DNA of 64,000 nt from Desulforamulus reducens MI-1 (GTDB lineage Bacteria; Bacillota; Desulfotomaculia; Desulfotomaculales; Desulfotomaculaceae): assembly GCF_000016165.1 (NCBI RefSeq), contig NC_009253.1:186001-250000 (forward strand). Direction: 5' to 3'. Below are positions 9,845 through 17,953 of this stretch, piece by piece. The position numbers were made by a program, and so were the translations under genes. The notes under the pieces are model-generated. The model did no database searches and was not told the DNA's origin. It saw only the letters and a list, made by a program, of their open reading frames with translations. Position 1 is the first letter of the stretch, and every line of letters starts with the position of its first letter.

Positions 9845-9877
9845 AAAAGAGGTAGTTCCTGCTGAACTACCTCTTTT
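9845..9877 (+). terminator. Intrinsic terminator of the ctsR-clpC operon
   Basis: A perfect 14-bp stem AAAAGAGGTAGTTC / GAACTACCTCTTTT with loop CTGCT starts 11 nt after the clpC stop. The A and T tracts make it potentially active in both directions. Confidence 0.92.
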
Positions 9878-9885
9878 AGGTATTA

Positions 9886-11580
9886 CCTGAATCCGTAAAG
9901 TAATTTTCTGCCTCACCCCATAATTTATAGGGAAATGAAGGAATATGTAGAAATATACATCTAATCGATATTTCTAATCTTCACCTCAGGGGTGCAACAT
10001 GAAAAAGATAAGAAACAAGAAAATCAAAACCAAAAACAGAGACGATGATAGGCTCACTATCTTTGAAATTGAACAAGGTGACGAAGAGCTAACCACCCAT
10101 TCGGGCTTAGCTCTTATCGGAGCCTTACTGACTAATACCAAGATAAAAACACGACTGAACAATACAATGTCTGCTGAACAAAAGAAACCCCATATTTCTA
10201 ATGGAAGTGTTGGTATTGCCTACATTGGCTTGTTATGCCAAGGCAAGAGTGATTTTGACCACATTGAACCCTTTCGAGAAGATAATTTCTTTGCAATCTC
10301 GTTAAACATCAAAGAGACACCGTCAAGCCCAACCCTTCGCCAACGATTAGATATGGTTGCTAAAGATAAGCAATGGAATAATATCCTGTTGGAAGAATCT
10401 GCGGGGCTAATCAAAAAAACAAATGCACCACTAACCCCAGTGTACCTGGGTCAAGAAAATAGAGCTTATCTTCCACTAGATATTGATGTGTCTCCCTTTG
10501 ATAACTCCAACACCAAAAAAGAAGGGGTCTCCCGCACCTACAAAGGCACCGATGGTTACGCTCCCATCTTTGCATATCTAGCAAAGGAAGGTTATTGCGT
10601 AAATACTGAGCTACGCCAAGGGAGTGAACATTGCCAAAAGAACACCTCAGAATTCGTTGCCGAAAGCATTCGCTATGCCAGAAAAATTACCCAGTTGCCT
10701 TTGCTTTTAAGGATGGACTCAGGCAATGACAGCGCTAGTAATATTGAAATTTGCTTAAATGATGATACTAAGGCTGATTTCATTATTAAGCGAAACCTTC
10801 GCAAAGAAACCCCTGAAGGGTGGCTACTATTGGCAAAGAACAATAAAGATATTTACTGCCAGGAACGTGAAGGTAAAAAAGTCTACTATGGTTCCATGAT
10901 GAAATACAAAAAGGAGCTGAAAAGAGAAATCAGGGTAGTTTACAAAATTACCGAAAGAACCTTTGGTAAAGATGGCCAGATATTTCTCGTACCCCAGGTG
11001 GAGGCAGAAACCTATTGGACCTCATTGCCAGACCCTCCACATGTAATCGAAAGACTATACCACGAACATGGCACCAGTGAGCAGTTTCACAGCGAACTTA
11101 AGACAGACCTGGATTTAGAAAGACTGCCCTCTGGCAAATTTGACACTAACAACCTAATACTACATTTTGGAGTAGTGGCCTACAATCTGTTGCGCATGAT
11201 AGGACAATCAACAACTAGAATGCAGCATGTGCCCTTGCGAAAGCAGGCAGAACGCCGTAGGATTAGGACGGTGATTCAGAACTTAATCACGTTGGCATCA
11301 CGGTTAGTTTCACATGCAAGAAAGAAGAAATTACGATTTGGAAAGCACAGTCCCTGGTTTGAAACATTTAAACAAGCTTACTCTGTGTGTTTAGCAAGAT
11401 AGAAATATCCACAGAACGATAAAACTTTGCACTAAAAGGAGTGCTTAGATTTTTATTGCCAAATTTAAGCTCAATACTATTGAGAGATTCATTAAATGCT
11501 AGTGGCAATTCTTAAAATATAAATTTTTACATATTTTACTGAAAGATAAGGTTACAGAATAGGTAACTCACGGATTCAGG
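9886..11580 (+). mobile_element. IS1380-family insertion sequence, complete
   Basis: A 1,695-bp element bounded by 11-bp perfect inverted repeats (CCTGAATCCGT at 9886-9896 and ACGGATTCAGG at 11570-11580). It is flanked by a 5-bp direct repeat, TATTA, at 9881-9885 and 11581-11585. It holds one full-length transposase. Size, ends and target duplication agree with the IS1380 family. It landed between the clpC terminator and radA and broke no gene. The intact ends, duplication and reading frame suggest a fairly recent, possibly still active copy. Confidence 0.93.
9999..11402 (+). CDS. IS1380-family transposase
   Basis: A 467-residue DDE transposase. It shows the family landmarks: a first acidic segment LPLDIDVSPFDNSNT near 159-173, the second LLRMDSGNDSASNIE near 234-249, and the glutamate region GTSEQFHSELKTDLDLERLPS near 360-380, followed by FGVVAYNLLR. 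The N-terminal 30 residues are strongly basic, as expected for DNA binding. No frameshift or internal stop is present. It is the only gene of the IS and is unrelated in function to its neighbours clpC and radA. AGGGGTG lies upstream of the ATG. Confidence 0.94.
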   Translation: MKKIRNKKIKTKNRDDDRLTIFEIEQGDEELTTHSGLALIGALLTNTKIKTRLNNTMSAEQKKPHISNGSVGIAYIGLLCQGKSDFDHIEPFREDNFFAISLNIKETPSSPTLRQRLDMVAKDKQWNNILLEESAGLIKKTNAPLTPVYLGQENRAYLPLDIDVSPFDNSNTKKEGVSRTYKGTDGYAPIFAYLAKEGYCVNTELRQGSEHCQKNTSEFVAESIRYARKITQLPLLLRMDSGNDSASNIEICLNDDTKADFIIKRNLRKETPEGWLLLAKNNKDIYCQEREGKKVYYGSMMKYKKELKREIRVVYKITERTFGKDGQIFLVPQVEAETYWTSLPDPPHVIERLYHEHGTSEQFHSELKTDLDLERLPSGKFDTNNLILHFGVVAYNLLRMIGQSTTRMQHVPLRKQAERRRIRTVIQNLITLASRLVSHARKKKLRFGKHSPWFETFKQAYSVCLAR

Positions 11581-11726
11581 TATTATCTAACAAATAAACT
11601 GCAACATTTACATATTGTGGAATTATTTTGCTAACGGGGGCAGGAATTTATGTAAGAGGTATCGAATGACAGGCCTTGTGGATTATCTATGGAAGCCAAA
11701 GTTATTTCTATTATGGAGGTTTTTTG

Positions 11727-13076
11727 TTGCGAAATAAAACGACCTATGCCTGCCAGAATTGTGGACATCAGACAGCCAGATGGATGGGAAGGTGCCCCGG
11801 TTGTGGTGAGTGGAATACATTGGTGGAAGAACGGACTGCTGTTGAAAGCAAAAAGCTACGGGGAATTTCGGGTACTGGTCCTGTTCCTGTAACTGAAATT
11901 ATTATTACGGAAGAGGAACGATATGCCACAGGTCTTGTAGAGTTGGATCGGGTATTAGGGGGAGGTTTGGTACCGGGTTCACTGGTTCTTGTAGGAGGGG
12001 ACCCTGGCATCGGGAAATCTACCCTACTTTTACAGGCAGCCTCTGCCATTGCAGCGGGTACCCGTAAAGTCCTATACGTCTCTGGAGAAGAATCAGCCCG
12101 ACAAATCAAGATGAGGGCAGAACGAATTGGGGCCCTGCACCCAAATCTGTACTTAATGGCTGAAACGGATATGTCTGTAGTTGAGAGAGTTATAAAGGAA
12201 ACAACTTTTTCAGCAGTGGTTGTGGATTCCATTCAAACAGTATATCAGCCAGAAATTTCGTCTGCCCCAGGCAGTGTTTCTCAAGTAAGGGAATGTACAG
12301 GTATGCTGATGAAATTGGCCAAGGGAAGTGGCGTTCCTATTTTTGTCGTGGGGCATGTTACAAAGGAGGGAACGTTGGCCGGACCCCGGGTGCTGGAGCA
12401 TATAGTGGATACGGTGCTTTATTTTGAGGGAGATCGGCATCAAGCCTATCGCATTTTAAGGACAGTGAAAAACCGATTCGGCTCCACCAATGAGCTAGGG
12501 ATTTTTGAAATGCGGGGGGCAGGATTAGTAGAAGTATCAAATCCCTCTGAACTATTTATGAATCAACGACCTGAGAATGTGGCGGGGTCCTCAATTGTAC
12601 CTAGTTTAGAGGGAACCCGTCCTCTACTAGTTGAGCTCCAGGCACTGGTTTGTGCCAGTGGATTTGGCTCACCCAGGCGTATGACTTCAGGGGTAGACTA
12701 CAATCGGGTAGCTTTAATAATGGCGGTTTTAGAACGGCGGGTAGGGCTTCGATTATCTTCTTACGATGCCTACGTAAGTGCTGTGGGTGGAGTGAAGTTA
12801 GATGAACCAGCTGCCGATTTGGCAATTGCTCTGGCCATAGCTTCAAGTTTTAAGGAACAACCGGTTCAAGAGCAAGTGGTACTGGTGGGTGAAGTGGGGC
12901 TAACCGGCGAAGTCAGGGCTGTAGCAGGAATGGAGAAGCGGTTACAAGAGGCAGCAAAATTGGGTTTTAAAGTTTGTATAGGACCGAAAGACAAACAAAG
13001 CCAATCCATGGGTATAATAGAATATATAGGAGTACAATCATTGCAAGAGGCAGTGGAAGCCGCCATCGAGCGGTAA
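11727..13076 (+). CDS. radA: DNA repair protein RadA
   Basis: A 449-residue RecA-like ATPase that acts in recombination intermediate processing (branch migration). The N-terminal zinc finger uses C9, C12, C23 and C26. Walker A is GGDPGIGKST at 90-99, the RadA-specific KNRFG motif follows in the ATPase core, and the C-terminal third is the Lon-protease-like domain (VGGVKLDEPAADLAIALAIA). I chose TTG 11727 because GGAGG lies 7 nt upstream and the zinc finger then starts at once. A longer frame from 11676 would add 17 unlikely residues. disA follows 11 nt later, as in B. subtilis. Confidence 0.96.
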   Translation: MRNKTTYACQNCGHQTARWMGRCPGCGEWNTLVEERTAVESKKLRGISGTGPVPVTEIIITEEERYATGLVELDRVLGGGLVPGSLVLVGGDPGIGKSTLLLQAASAIAAGTRKVLYVSGEESARQIKMRAERIGALHPNLYLMAETDMSVVERVIKETTFSAVVVDSIQTVYQPEISSAPGSVSQVRECTGMLMKLAKGSGVPIFVVGHVTKEGTLAGPRVLEHIVDTVLYFEGDRHQAYRILRTVKNRFGSTNELGIFEMRGAGLVEVSNPSELFMNQRPENVAGSSIVPSLEGTRPLLVELQALVCASGFGSPRRMTSGVDYNRVALIMAVLERRVGLRLSSYDAYVSAVGGVKLDEPAADLAIALAIASSFKEQPVQEQVVLVGEVGLTGEVRAVAGMEKRLQEAAKLGFKVCIGPKDKQSQSMGIIEYIGVQSLQEAVEAAIER

Positions 13077-13087
13077 GGGGTGAAATT

Positions 13088-14173
13088 GTGGTAAAGGATG
13101 AAAAAATAGAAGACAAGTTAATAAAGTTACTGAGATTGGTTGCTCCGGGAACTCCCCTGAGAGAAGGATTGGAAAACATTCTACGGGCCAAAACAGGAGC
13201 GTTAATTGTGATCGGCGATATACCCGAGGTTATGGAATTAGCCGAGGGGGGGTTTGCCATTAATGCTGATTTTACTCCGGCGGGATTATATGAATTAGCT
13301 AAAATGGATGGAGCCATTATCCTAAGTGAAGATGCTAAAAAAATTATAGCCGCCAATACTCAGCTTATTCCTGATTTAATTATACCCTCCAGTGAAACGG
13401 GTATTCGGCACAGAACAGCGGAACGGGTAGCCAAACAATGTGATATGCCCGTTATATCAATCTCCCAACGGAGAAGTGTTATTACCGTTTATAAGGGATC
13501 AATCAAATATTTTTTAAGGGATATCAGTGTGATCCTAGCTAAAGCTAATCAGGCTGTGCAAACCTTAGAAAAGTATCGCTCTGTTTCTGATCGTGTAATT
13601 AATGAGTTATCCATGATGGAGTTACAGGAAGTTGTAACCCTGTTTGATGTAACAAAAGCTATCCAAAGGATTGAAATGGTTTTGCGTGTTAAAAAAGAAA
13701 TTGACCGTTACATCAGTGAATTAGGGACAGAGGGTCGTCTCATTGCCATGCAAATGGAAGAATTGGTGGCAAATGTTGAGGAAGAAGGTTTGCTTATCAT
13801 TCAGGATTATGCTACGACCCTAGGAGAAAAGACACCGGAAAGTATTCTTAAAGTAATCGGTAGTTGGCCGGCCGAAGACTTATTGGATCTGGTTCTTATT
13901 GCCAGGGCTCTGGGATATCCAGGCAGTGCCAGTGTTCTAGACCAGAGTGTATCGCCAAGGGGTTACCGTGCTTTACGGAAAATTCCTAGATTGCCCTTGC
14001 CAGTAATAGAGAACCTTGTTTCAACCTTTCAGTACTTGCGAACAATTTTAGCGGCTTCAATTGCGGAACTGGACGAGGTAGAAGGCATTGGGGAGGTCAG
14101 AGCTAGGTCTATTAAGGACGGACTTACCCGTTACGGTGAGATGCTGCTGCAGGATCGCTATAAAAACCAATAA
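13088..14173 (+). CDS. disA: Diadenylate cyclase DisA (DNA integrity scanning protein)
   Basis: A 361-residue protein that makes c-di-AMP from two ATP and scans DNA for branched structures, so linking DNA damage to sporulation in Bacillus. The DAC domain has both catalytic motifs, DGA at 74-76 and RHR at 107-109. A helical linker follows, then a C-terminal helix-hairpin-helix domain (VEGIGEVRARSIKDGL). The start GTG 13088 has AAGGGG about 8 nt upstream and gives the family length. The longer frame from 12974 overlaps radA. It pairs with radA, whose product is known to modulate DisA in B. subtilis. Confidence 0.97.
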   Translation: MVKDEKIEDKLIKLLRLVAPGTPLREGLENILRAKTGALIVIGDIPEVMELAEGGFAINADFTPAGLYELAKMDGAIILSEDAKKIIAANTQLIPDLIIPSSETGIRHRTAERVAKQCDMPVISISQRRSVITVYKGSIKYFLRDISVILAKANQAVQTLEKYRSVSDRVINELSMMELQEVVTLFDVTKAIQRIEMVLRVKKEIDRYISELGTEGRLIAMQMEELVANVEEEGLLIIQDYATTLGEKTPESILKVIGSWPAEDLLDLVLIARALGYPGSASVLDQSVSPRGYRALRKIPRLPLPVIENLVSTFQYLRTILAASIAELDEVEGIGEVRARSIKDGLTRYGEMLLQDRYKNQ

Positions 14174-14176
14174 AGA

Positions 14177-14197
14177 AGGCGTGGGAAAACCACGCCT
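14177..14197 (+). terminator. Possible terminator hairpin after disA
   Basis: An 8-bp stem AGGCGTGG / CCACGCCT with loop GAAAA lies just after the disA stop. It lacks a T tract, so it may be a weak terminator or an RNA-stabilizing hairpin. Confidence 0.45.
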
Positions 14198-14241
14198 CTG
14201 GCAAATCAATAAATTTTCATATACTTCAGTAAATTTAAATA

Positions 14242-14637
14242 TTAAGTTAAATTATACTCCCGTAATATTTCCAACTGCTTATGTTCTTTGATAAAGATGT
14301 CATAAAGATTTAATTCCATAAGGTTACAAAGAGCAGCCATGTAAAAAAGCGAACGCCCAATTTCACTTTCGATGTTATCACGACAGTTATTACAAAGGTT
14401 TCCAGACAGATGGGAGTCCAATAAATTTTTTAAATCCAAGAAAGTTGCATTCTCCGGTAAGGATTTTTTATTGGCAGTGATTTTTTGGCATCCACAGGAT
14501 GTTACAGAATGCACAACAGAACGCTGAACCCTTACGCCGGATTCCTGAAGCTTTGACAGTATTTCTAATATGCTCCGATGACAAAGCGTCATCTCAGATA
14601 CGGTATTTTGAAACTGATCGCAAAGCAAATCTTTCAT
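14242..14637 (-). CDS. Uncharacterized protein, possibly MazG-like at its C-terminus
   Basis: A 131-residue protein on the minus strand, one of only two such genes here. I do not recognise a family. It has a cysteine pair SCGCQK near 48 and a CNNC motif near 81-84. The C-terminal helical part (IESEIGRSLFYMAALCNLM...) loosely recalls MazG-like helices, but no metal-binding EExxE motif is visible. A TTGACA/TATAAT promoter on the same strand and AAGGAG 12 nt before the ATG support expression. It is divergent from carD and shares the intergenic region with it. The cysteines could bind a metal, which is inference. Confidence 0.7.
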   Translation of the reverse strand: MKDLLCDQFQNTVSEMTLCHRSILEILSKLQESGVRVQRSVVHSVTSCGCQKITANKKSLPENATFLDLKNLLDSHLSGNLCNNCRDNIESEIGRSLFYMAALCNLMELNLYDIFIKEHKQLEILREYNLT

Positions 14638-14673
14638 TCTGCCGGACCACTCCTTTTACTCTCCATTATTGCA

Positions 14674-14703
14674 ATTATAGCTACCTGCAAGGGGCTTTGT
14701 CAA
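14674..14703 (-). promoter_or_regulatory. Sigma-A-type promoter for the minus-strand gene at 14242-14637
   Basis: On the minus strand, TTGACA (14698-14703) and TATAAT (14674-14679) both match consensus and are 18 nt apart. The promoter faces the uncharacterized gene and points away from carD. Confidence 0.75.
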
Positions 14704-14730
14704 ACGGACCATTATGTCATAAAAAGGTTA

Positions 14731-14759
14731 TTGACACCAACATATTGCTATGCTAAAAT
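14731..14759 (+). promoter_or_regulatory. Upstream sigma-A promoter of carD
   Basis: TTGACA (14731-14736), a 17-nt spacer, then TAAAAT (14754-14759). It is the first of two tandem promoters before carD. Confidence 0.7.
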
Positions 14760-14768
14760 ATATGTTTT

Positions 14769-14797
14769 TTGACAGTCAAGTTAAAATGTGTTATAAT
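14769..14797 (+). promoter_or_regulatory. Downstream sigma-A promoter of carD
   Basis: Consensus TTGACA (14769-14774), a 17-nt spacer and consensus TATAAT (14792-14797). It is one of the strongest-looking promoters in the window and lies about 30 nt before the carD start. Confidence 0.85.
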
Positions 14798-14827
14798 AAA
14801 CGCAACATAACTTGGGGGGGATTGGCC

Positions 14828-15304
14828 TTGTTCAAGATTGGCGACAAAGTCGTTTATCCTATGCATGGAGCTGGAGTTATCGAGGCCATTGAAGAGAAGG
14901 AAGTTCTAGGGAAAAAACGTCAATACTACATATTGCGGCTTCCGATCGGAGATATGAAGGTGATGATTCCGATCAGCAATTGTGATGACGTTGGACTTCG
15001 GGGTATTATCGACCGTGACGAAGTATCCACTGTCTTGGAAGTACTGGAAGGGCAAACAACCGTCATGTCAGGCAACTGGAATCGTCGTTACCGTGCCAAT
15101 TTAGAAAAAATAAAAAGCGGTGATATATACGAAGTGGCCGAAGTTGTACGAAACCTTCTAACCCGTGATAAGGAAAAAGGTCTCTCCTCTGGGGAACGTA
15201 AAATGTTGGAGAATGCCCGTCAAATATTGATTAGTGAATTGGTTCTGGCAGCCGAAATGGAAGAAACAAAGGCAAGATCATTAATTGATGAGGTTTTTGC
15301 ATGA
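14828..15304 (+). CDS. carD: CarD-family transcription regulator
   Basis: A 158-residue RNA-polymerase-binding regulator (CdnL type). The N-terminal RNAP-interaction domain begins FKIGDKVVYPMHGAGVIEAIEEKEV, the Tudor-like fold shared with the transcription-repair coupling factor. The rest is the helical DNA-binding domain with the conserved GNWNRRYRANLEKIKSGD segment. CarD proteins stabilize open promoter complexes, often at rRNA promoters. The TTG 14828 start has a GGGGGGG tract 7 nt upstream. The longer frame from 14750 includes the promoter and is rejected. Two tandem consensus promoters suggest strong constitutive expression. Confidence 0.94.
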   Translation: MFKIGDKVVYPMHGAGVIEAIEEKEVLGKKRQYYILRLPIGDMKVMIPISNCDDVGLRGIIDRDEVSTVLEVLEGQTTVMSGNWNRRYRANLEKIKSGDIYEVAEVVRNLLTRDKEKGLSSGERKMLENARQILISELVLAAEMEETKARSLIDEVFA

Positions 15305-15351
15305 TAGAAGAATAAACAGACCTCTTTCCTGGTGATTATATGCTATTAAAT

Positions 15352-15377
15352 GGGTGTTGCATAATTCGCCCTTTTTT
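15352..15377 (+). terminator. Probable terminator after carD
   Basis: A short stem GGGTG / CGCCC, with a loop of about 10 nt, is followed by TTTTTT. The stem is only 5 bp, so the call is moderate. Confidence 0.5.
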
Positions 15378-15460
15378 GTTATTGAACCTATTTAAGGCTT
15401 AACATATAATAACAGTACGAACATGAAAAAATTACCATAGGGAAAGGGGGTGAATTGTGA

Positions 15461-16603
15461 ATGGTTCGTAAAATGATCTATGGTCTTTTGATTTTACTTT
15501 TCGGCAGTATGGGGTTTTGGGCAGGGCTGTACAGTATTTCCAATAATCTGGTAACAGTGCCAGCTACTTTGCCTCAACTGAAATTTGGTGTCATTGCATT
15601 GGGGGCTTTGTTAGGTGTGTTGGTGGGGGTTATTAGTACTCCTTGGATCATTAAAGGTGGTCTTGCACTGACCGCAGTTGTTGATCAATATTTAGTTAAA
15701 ACCCCGACGCAGGATTTAATTATGGGTGCCCTTGGACTTATTTTTGGACTTATAATTGCTAATTTATTAGGCGCAATTCTATCGACCATGGGTCCTATCG
15801 GCAAGGCAATCTGGCTGGCTGGAACATGTTTGCTTGGTTACTTGGGACTTTCGGTGGCAGTGAAGAAAAGGGAGGAAATCGTCTCTTTATTTTCTAGTTT
15901 GCCTCGTTTTGGCAAGGAGAAACTTGGAAAGGCAGAGACTAAAGTAAACCAAACCAAATTACTTGACACCAGTGTCATTATCGATGGGCGAATTTCGGAG
16001 TTGTGTCAAAGCGGCTTTGTTGAAGGGGTTTTGTTGGTTCCGGTTTTTGTAGTAGATGAATTAAGACATATTGCAGATTCCGCAGATCTTTTAAAGCGGA
16101 ATAGGGGCCGCAGGGGTCTTGATATTCTTAATGCCATGAAAAAATCCTCCGATATAAAAGTACAAATATACGAAAATACAAAAGGGTTAGATGATATACC
16201 GGAAGTAGATGCCAAACTTGTGAAACTGGGACAAAAGCTTGGGGCGAAGATTGTTACCAACGATTATAACCTCAATAAAGTGGCTGAACTACAGGGAGTT
16301 AAGGTGCTTAACATCAATGAACTGGCCAATGCCATTAAGCCGGTGGTATTACCCGGTGAAGAAATGACTGTTACCGTTGTTAAAGATGGTAAGGAAATGG
16401 GTCAGGGTGTTGCATATCTTGATGATGGCACCATGATTGTTGTGGATGGTGGAAAGCGTTATATTGGTCAAACCATTAGCGTTTTAGTTACCAGTGTTTT
16501 ACAGACTGCGGCGGGACGTATGATATTTGCCAAACCAAAGGGTTTGGATAAAAGAAGCGAAGCTACTGGACAAGTAATAAGTGGAGTGAATGCAATTGGG
16601 TAA
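15461..16603 (+). CDS. Membrane-anchored PIN/TRAM-domain protein (YacL type)
   Basis: A 380-residue protein. The first ~135 residues hold about four hydrophobic segments (for example MIYGLLILLFGSMGFWAGLY and LIMGALGLIFGLIIANLLGAIL). The PIN domain follows, with acidic residues in LLDTSVIIDGRI near 168-179 and VTNDYNLNKVA near 265-275. The C-terminal TRAM domain (about 300-360) is a predicted RNA-binding fold. The family is a putative membrane-bound RNase, but its substrate is unknown. It lies in the B. subtilis yacL position and overlaps ispD by 14 nt, so the two are translationally coupled. Confidence 0.92.
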   Translation: MVRKMIYGLLILLFGSMGFWAGLYSISNNLVTVPATLPQLKFGVIALGALLGVLVGVISTPWIIKGGLALTAVVDQYLVKTPTQDLIMGALGLIFGLIIANLLGAILSTMGPIGKAIWLAGTCLLGYLGLSVAVKKREEIVSLFSSLPRFGKEKLGKAETKVNQTKLLDTSVIIDGRISELCQSGFVEGVLLVPVFVVDELRHIADSADLLKRNRGRRGLDILNAMKKSSDIKVQIYENTKGLDDIPEVDAKLVKLGQKLGAKIVTNDYNLNKVAELQGVKVLNINELANAIKPVVLPGEEMTVTVVKDGKEMGQGVAYLDDGTMIVVDGGKRYIGQTISVLVTSVLQTAAGRMIFAKPKGLDKRSEATGQVISGVNAIG

Positions 16604-17300
16604 TATTGTTGCTGTAATTCCTGCAGCGGGCATGGGGAGCCGTATGGGTACTGAGGTTAAAAAGCAGTATCTAAAATTGCAAGACCGACCTATTTTAGCC
16701 CATACCATTGATGCGTTAGAACAAGTCCCCGATATTACAGGTATTGTATTAGTTGTTTCTCCTGGTGAAGAGACCCTGTGCCAGGAATTGATATTAAAGG
16801 GCAATTTATTTAACAAGATCATGGCGGTGGTACCTGGTGGTGACCACCGCCAAACTTCTGTCTATCATGGGCTTTGCAGTCTGCCAGGTGATACCGAACT
16901 GGTGGTTATACATGATGGCGCCAGGCCCTTGGTACAAAGGGCAGAAATAAGCCACATTATAAAGGAAGCTCGCCGGGTAGGAGCAGCAGCCTTGGCTGTA
17001 CCGGTGAAGGACACGGTCAAGCTGGTTAACGATCAAGGATATGTTATAGCTACGCCTAATCGTGAAAAGCTTTGGGCAGTTCAGACGCCTCAGGTATTTA
17101 ACTATGAACTCATTCTCAAGGCACACCAGGATGCACGGGAAAAGGGTGTTTATGCCACTGATGATTGCGCTTTGGTAGAAGCATTAGGGCAACCAGTCAA
17201 ACTGGTGCAAGGAAGTTATGAAAATATTAAAATCACTACACCAGAAGATATGGTTATGGCCCAGGCCTTTCTTAAAAGGAGGAATTGTTGGTGCGAGTAG
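16590..17300 (+). CDS. ispD: 2-C-methyl-D-erythritol 4-phosphate cytidylyltransferase IspD
   Basis: A 236-residue enzyme of the MEP isoprenoid pathway, which joins CTP and MEP to give CDP-ME. The nucleotide-binding loop [11 protein letters not shown] is at about 10-20, and the family signature [11 protein letters not shown] near 105-115 is present. The conserved TPQ (VQTPQVF) and TDDCALVE segments follow. The ATG lies inside the end of the upstream PIN/TRAM gene with GGAG-type SD sequence. ispF follows with overlap, giving two MEP genes in a row as in Bacillus. Confidence 0.97.
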   Translation: MQLGNIVAVIPAAGMGSRMGTEVKKQYLKLQDRPILAHTIDALEQVPDITGIVLVVSPGEETLCQELILKGNLFNKIMAVVPGGDHRQTSVYHGLCSLPGDTELVVIHDGARPLVQRAEISHIIKEARRVGAAALAVPVKDTVKLVNDQGYVIATPNREKLWAVQTPQVFNYELILKAHQDAREKGVYATDDCALVEALGQPVKLVQGSYENIKITTPEDMVMAQAFLKRRNCWCE

Positions 17301-17764
17301 GCATCGGTTATGATGTACACAAGCTGGTAGCTGAGCGGCAACTAGTGCTGGGGGGAGTGGTCATCCCCTACGAGTTTGGTCTGTTAGGTCATTCCGATGC
17401 GGATGTTTTAATTCATGCCATTATGGACGCATTATTGGGGGCTGCTGCACTGGGGGATATTGGCCGACATTTTCCTGACAACGAGCCACGGTATAAAGGA
17501 ATATCGAGCATGAAGCTTTTAGAGGAAGTACGAGAAAAGCTGGCTGTAAAGGGCTACAGTGTAAACAACTTGGATGCCGTGGTCGTAGCCCAAGCACCCA
17601 AATTAGCACCCTATATTCAAGCCATGCAGCAAAACATTGCCCGTACGCTACAGGTGGATTTAGACAGTGTTAATATAAAAGCAACCACCACCGAACACCT
17701 TGGCTTTGCAGGGCGGGGAGAAGGCATTGGCGCCTATGCCGTTTGTACACTCCAGCAGGGCTGA
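17291..17764 (+). CDS. ispF: 2-C-methyl-D-erythritol 2,4-cyclodiphosphate synthase IspF
   Basis: A 157-residue enzyme that closes the cyclodiphosphate ring in the MEP pathway. The metal ligands are seen in GYDVHK (D8 and H10) and [13 protein letters not shown]. The segment [12 protein letters not shown] and the C-terminal [16 protein letters not shown] are diagnostic. Three in-frame starts exist (17285, 17288, 17291). I chose GTG 17291 because AAGGAGG ends 8 nt before it and the family starts MRxGxGYDVH. It overlaps ispD by 10 nt. Confidence 0.96.
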   Translation: MRVGIGYDVHKLVAERQLVLGGVVIPYEFGLLGHSDADVLIHAIMDALLGAAALGDIGRHFPDNEPRYKGISSMKLLEEVREKLAVKGYSVNNLDAVVVAQAPKLAPYIQAMQQNIARTLQVDLDSVNIKATTTEHLGFAGRGEGIGAYAVCTLQQG

Positions 17765-17953
17765 CCGCAGCAGGTCTAAAAGCAGGGGAATCACATTAAC
17801 ACCAGCGAAACGACTTATCGTAGTACAGGTAACGGCACTTGGTGAAGACAAGTTTTACTTATAGGAAAAAGGATTTTTGGATAATATGTGGAAAAGTAGA
17901 CATTTTATGACGTACTTTTACGTTTTAGAAATTTAAAAAGGGAGTCATGAAGT

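Noticed and set aside
11689-11892. 67-codon frame overlapping the radA start.
   Set aside because: It is in another frame from the radA zinc finger and has no own SD sequence.
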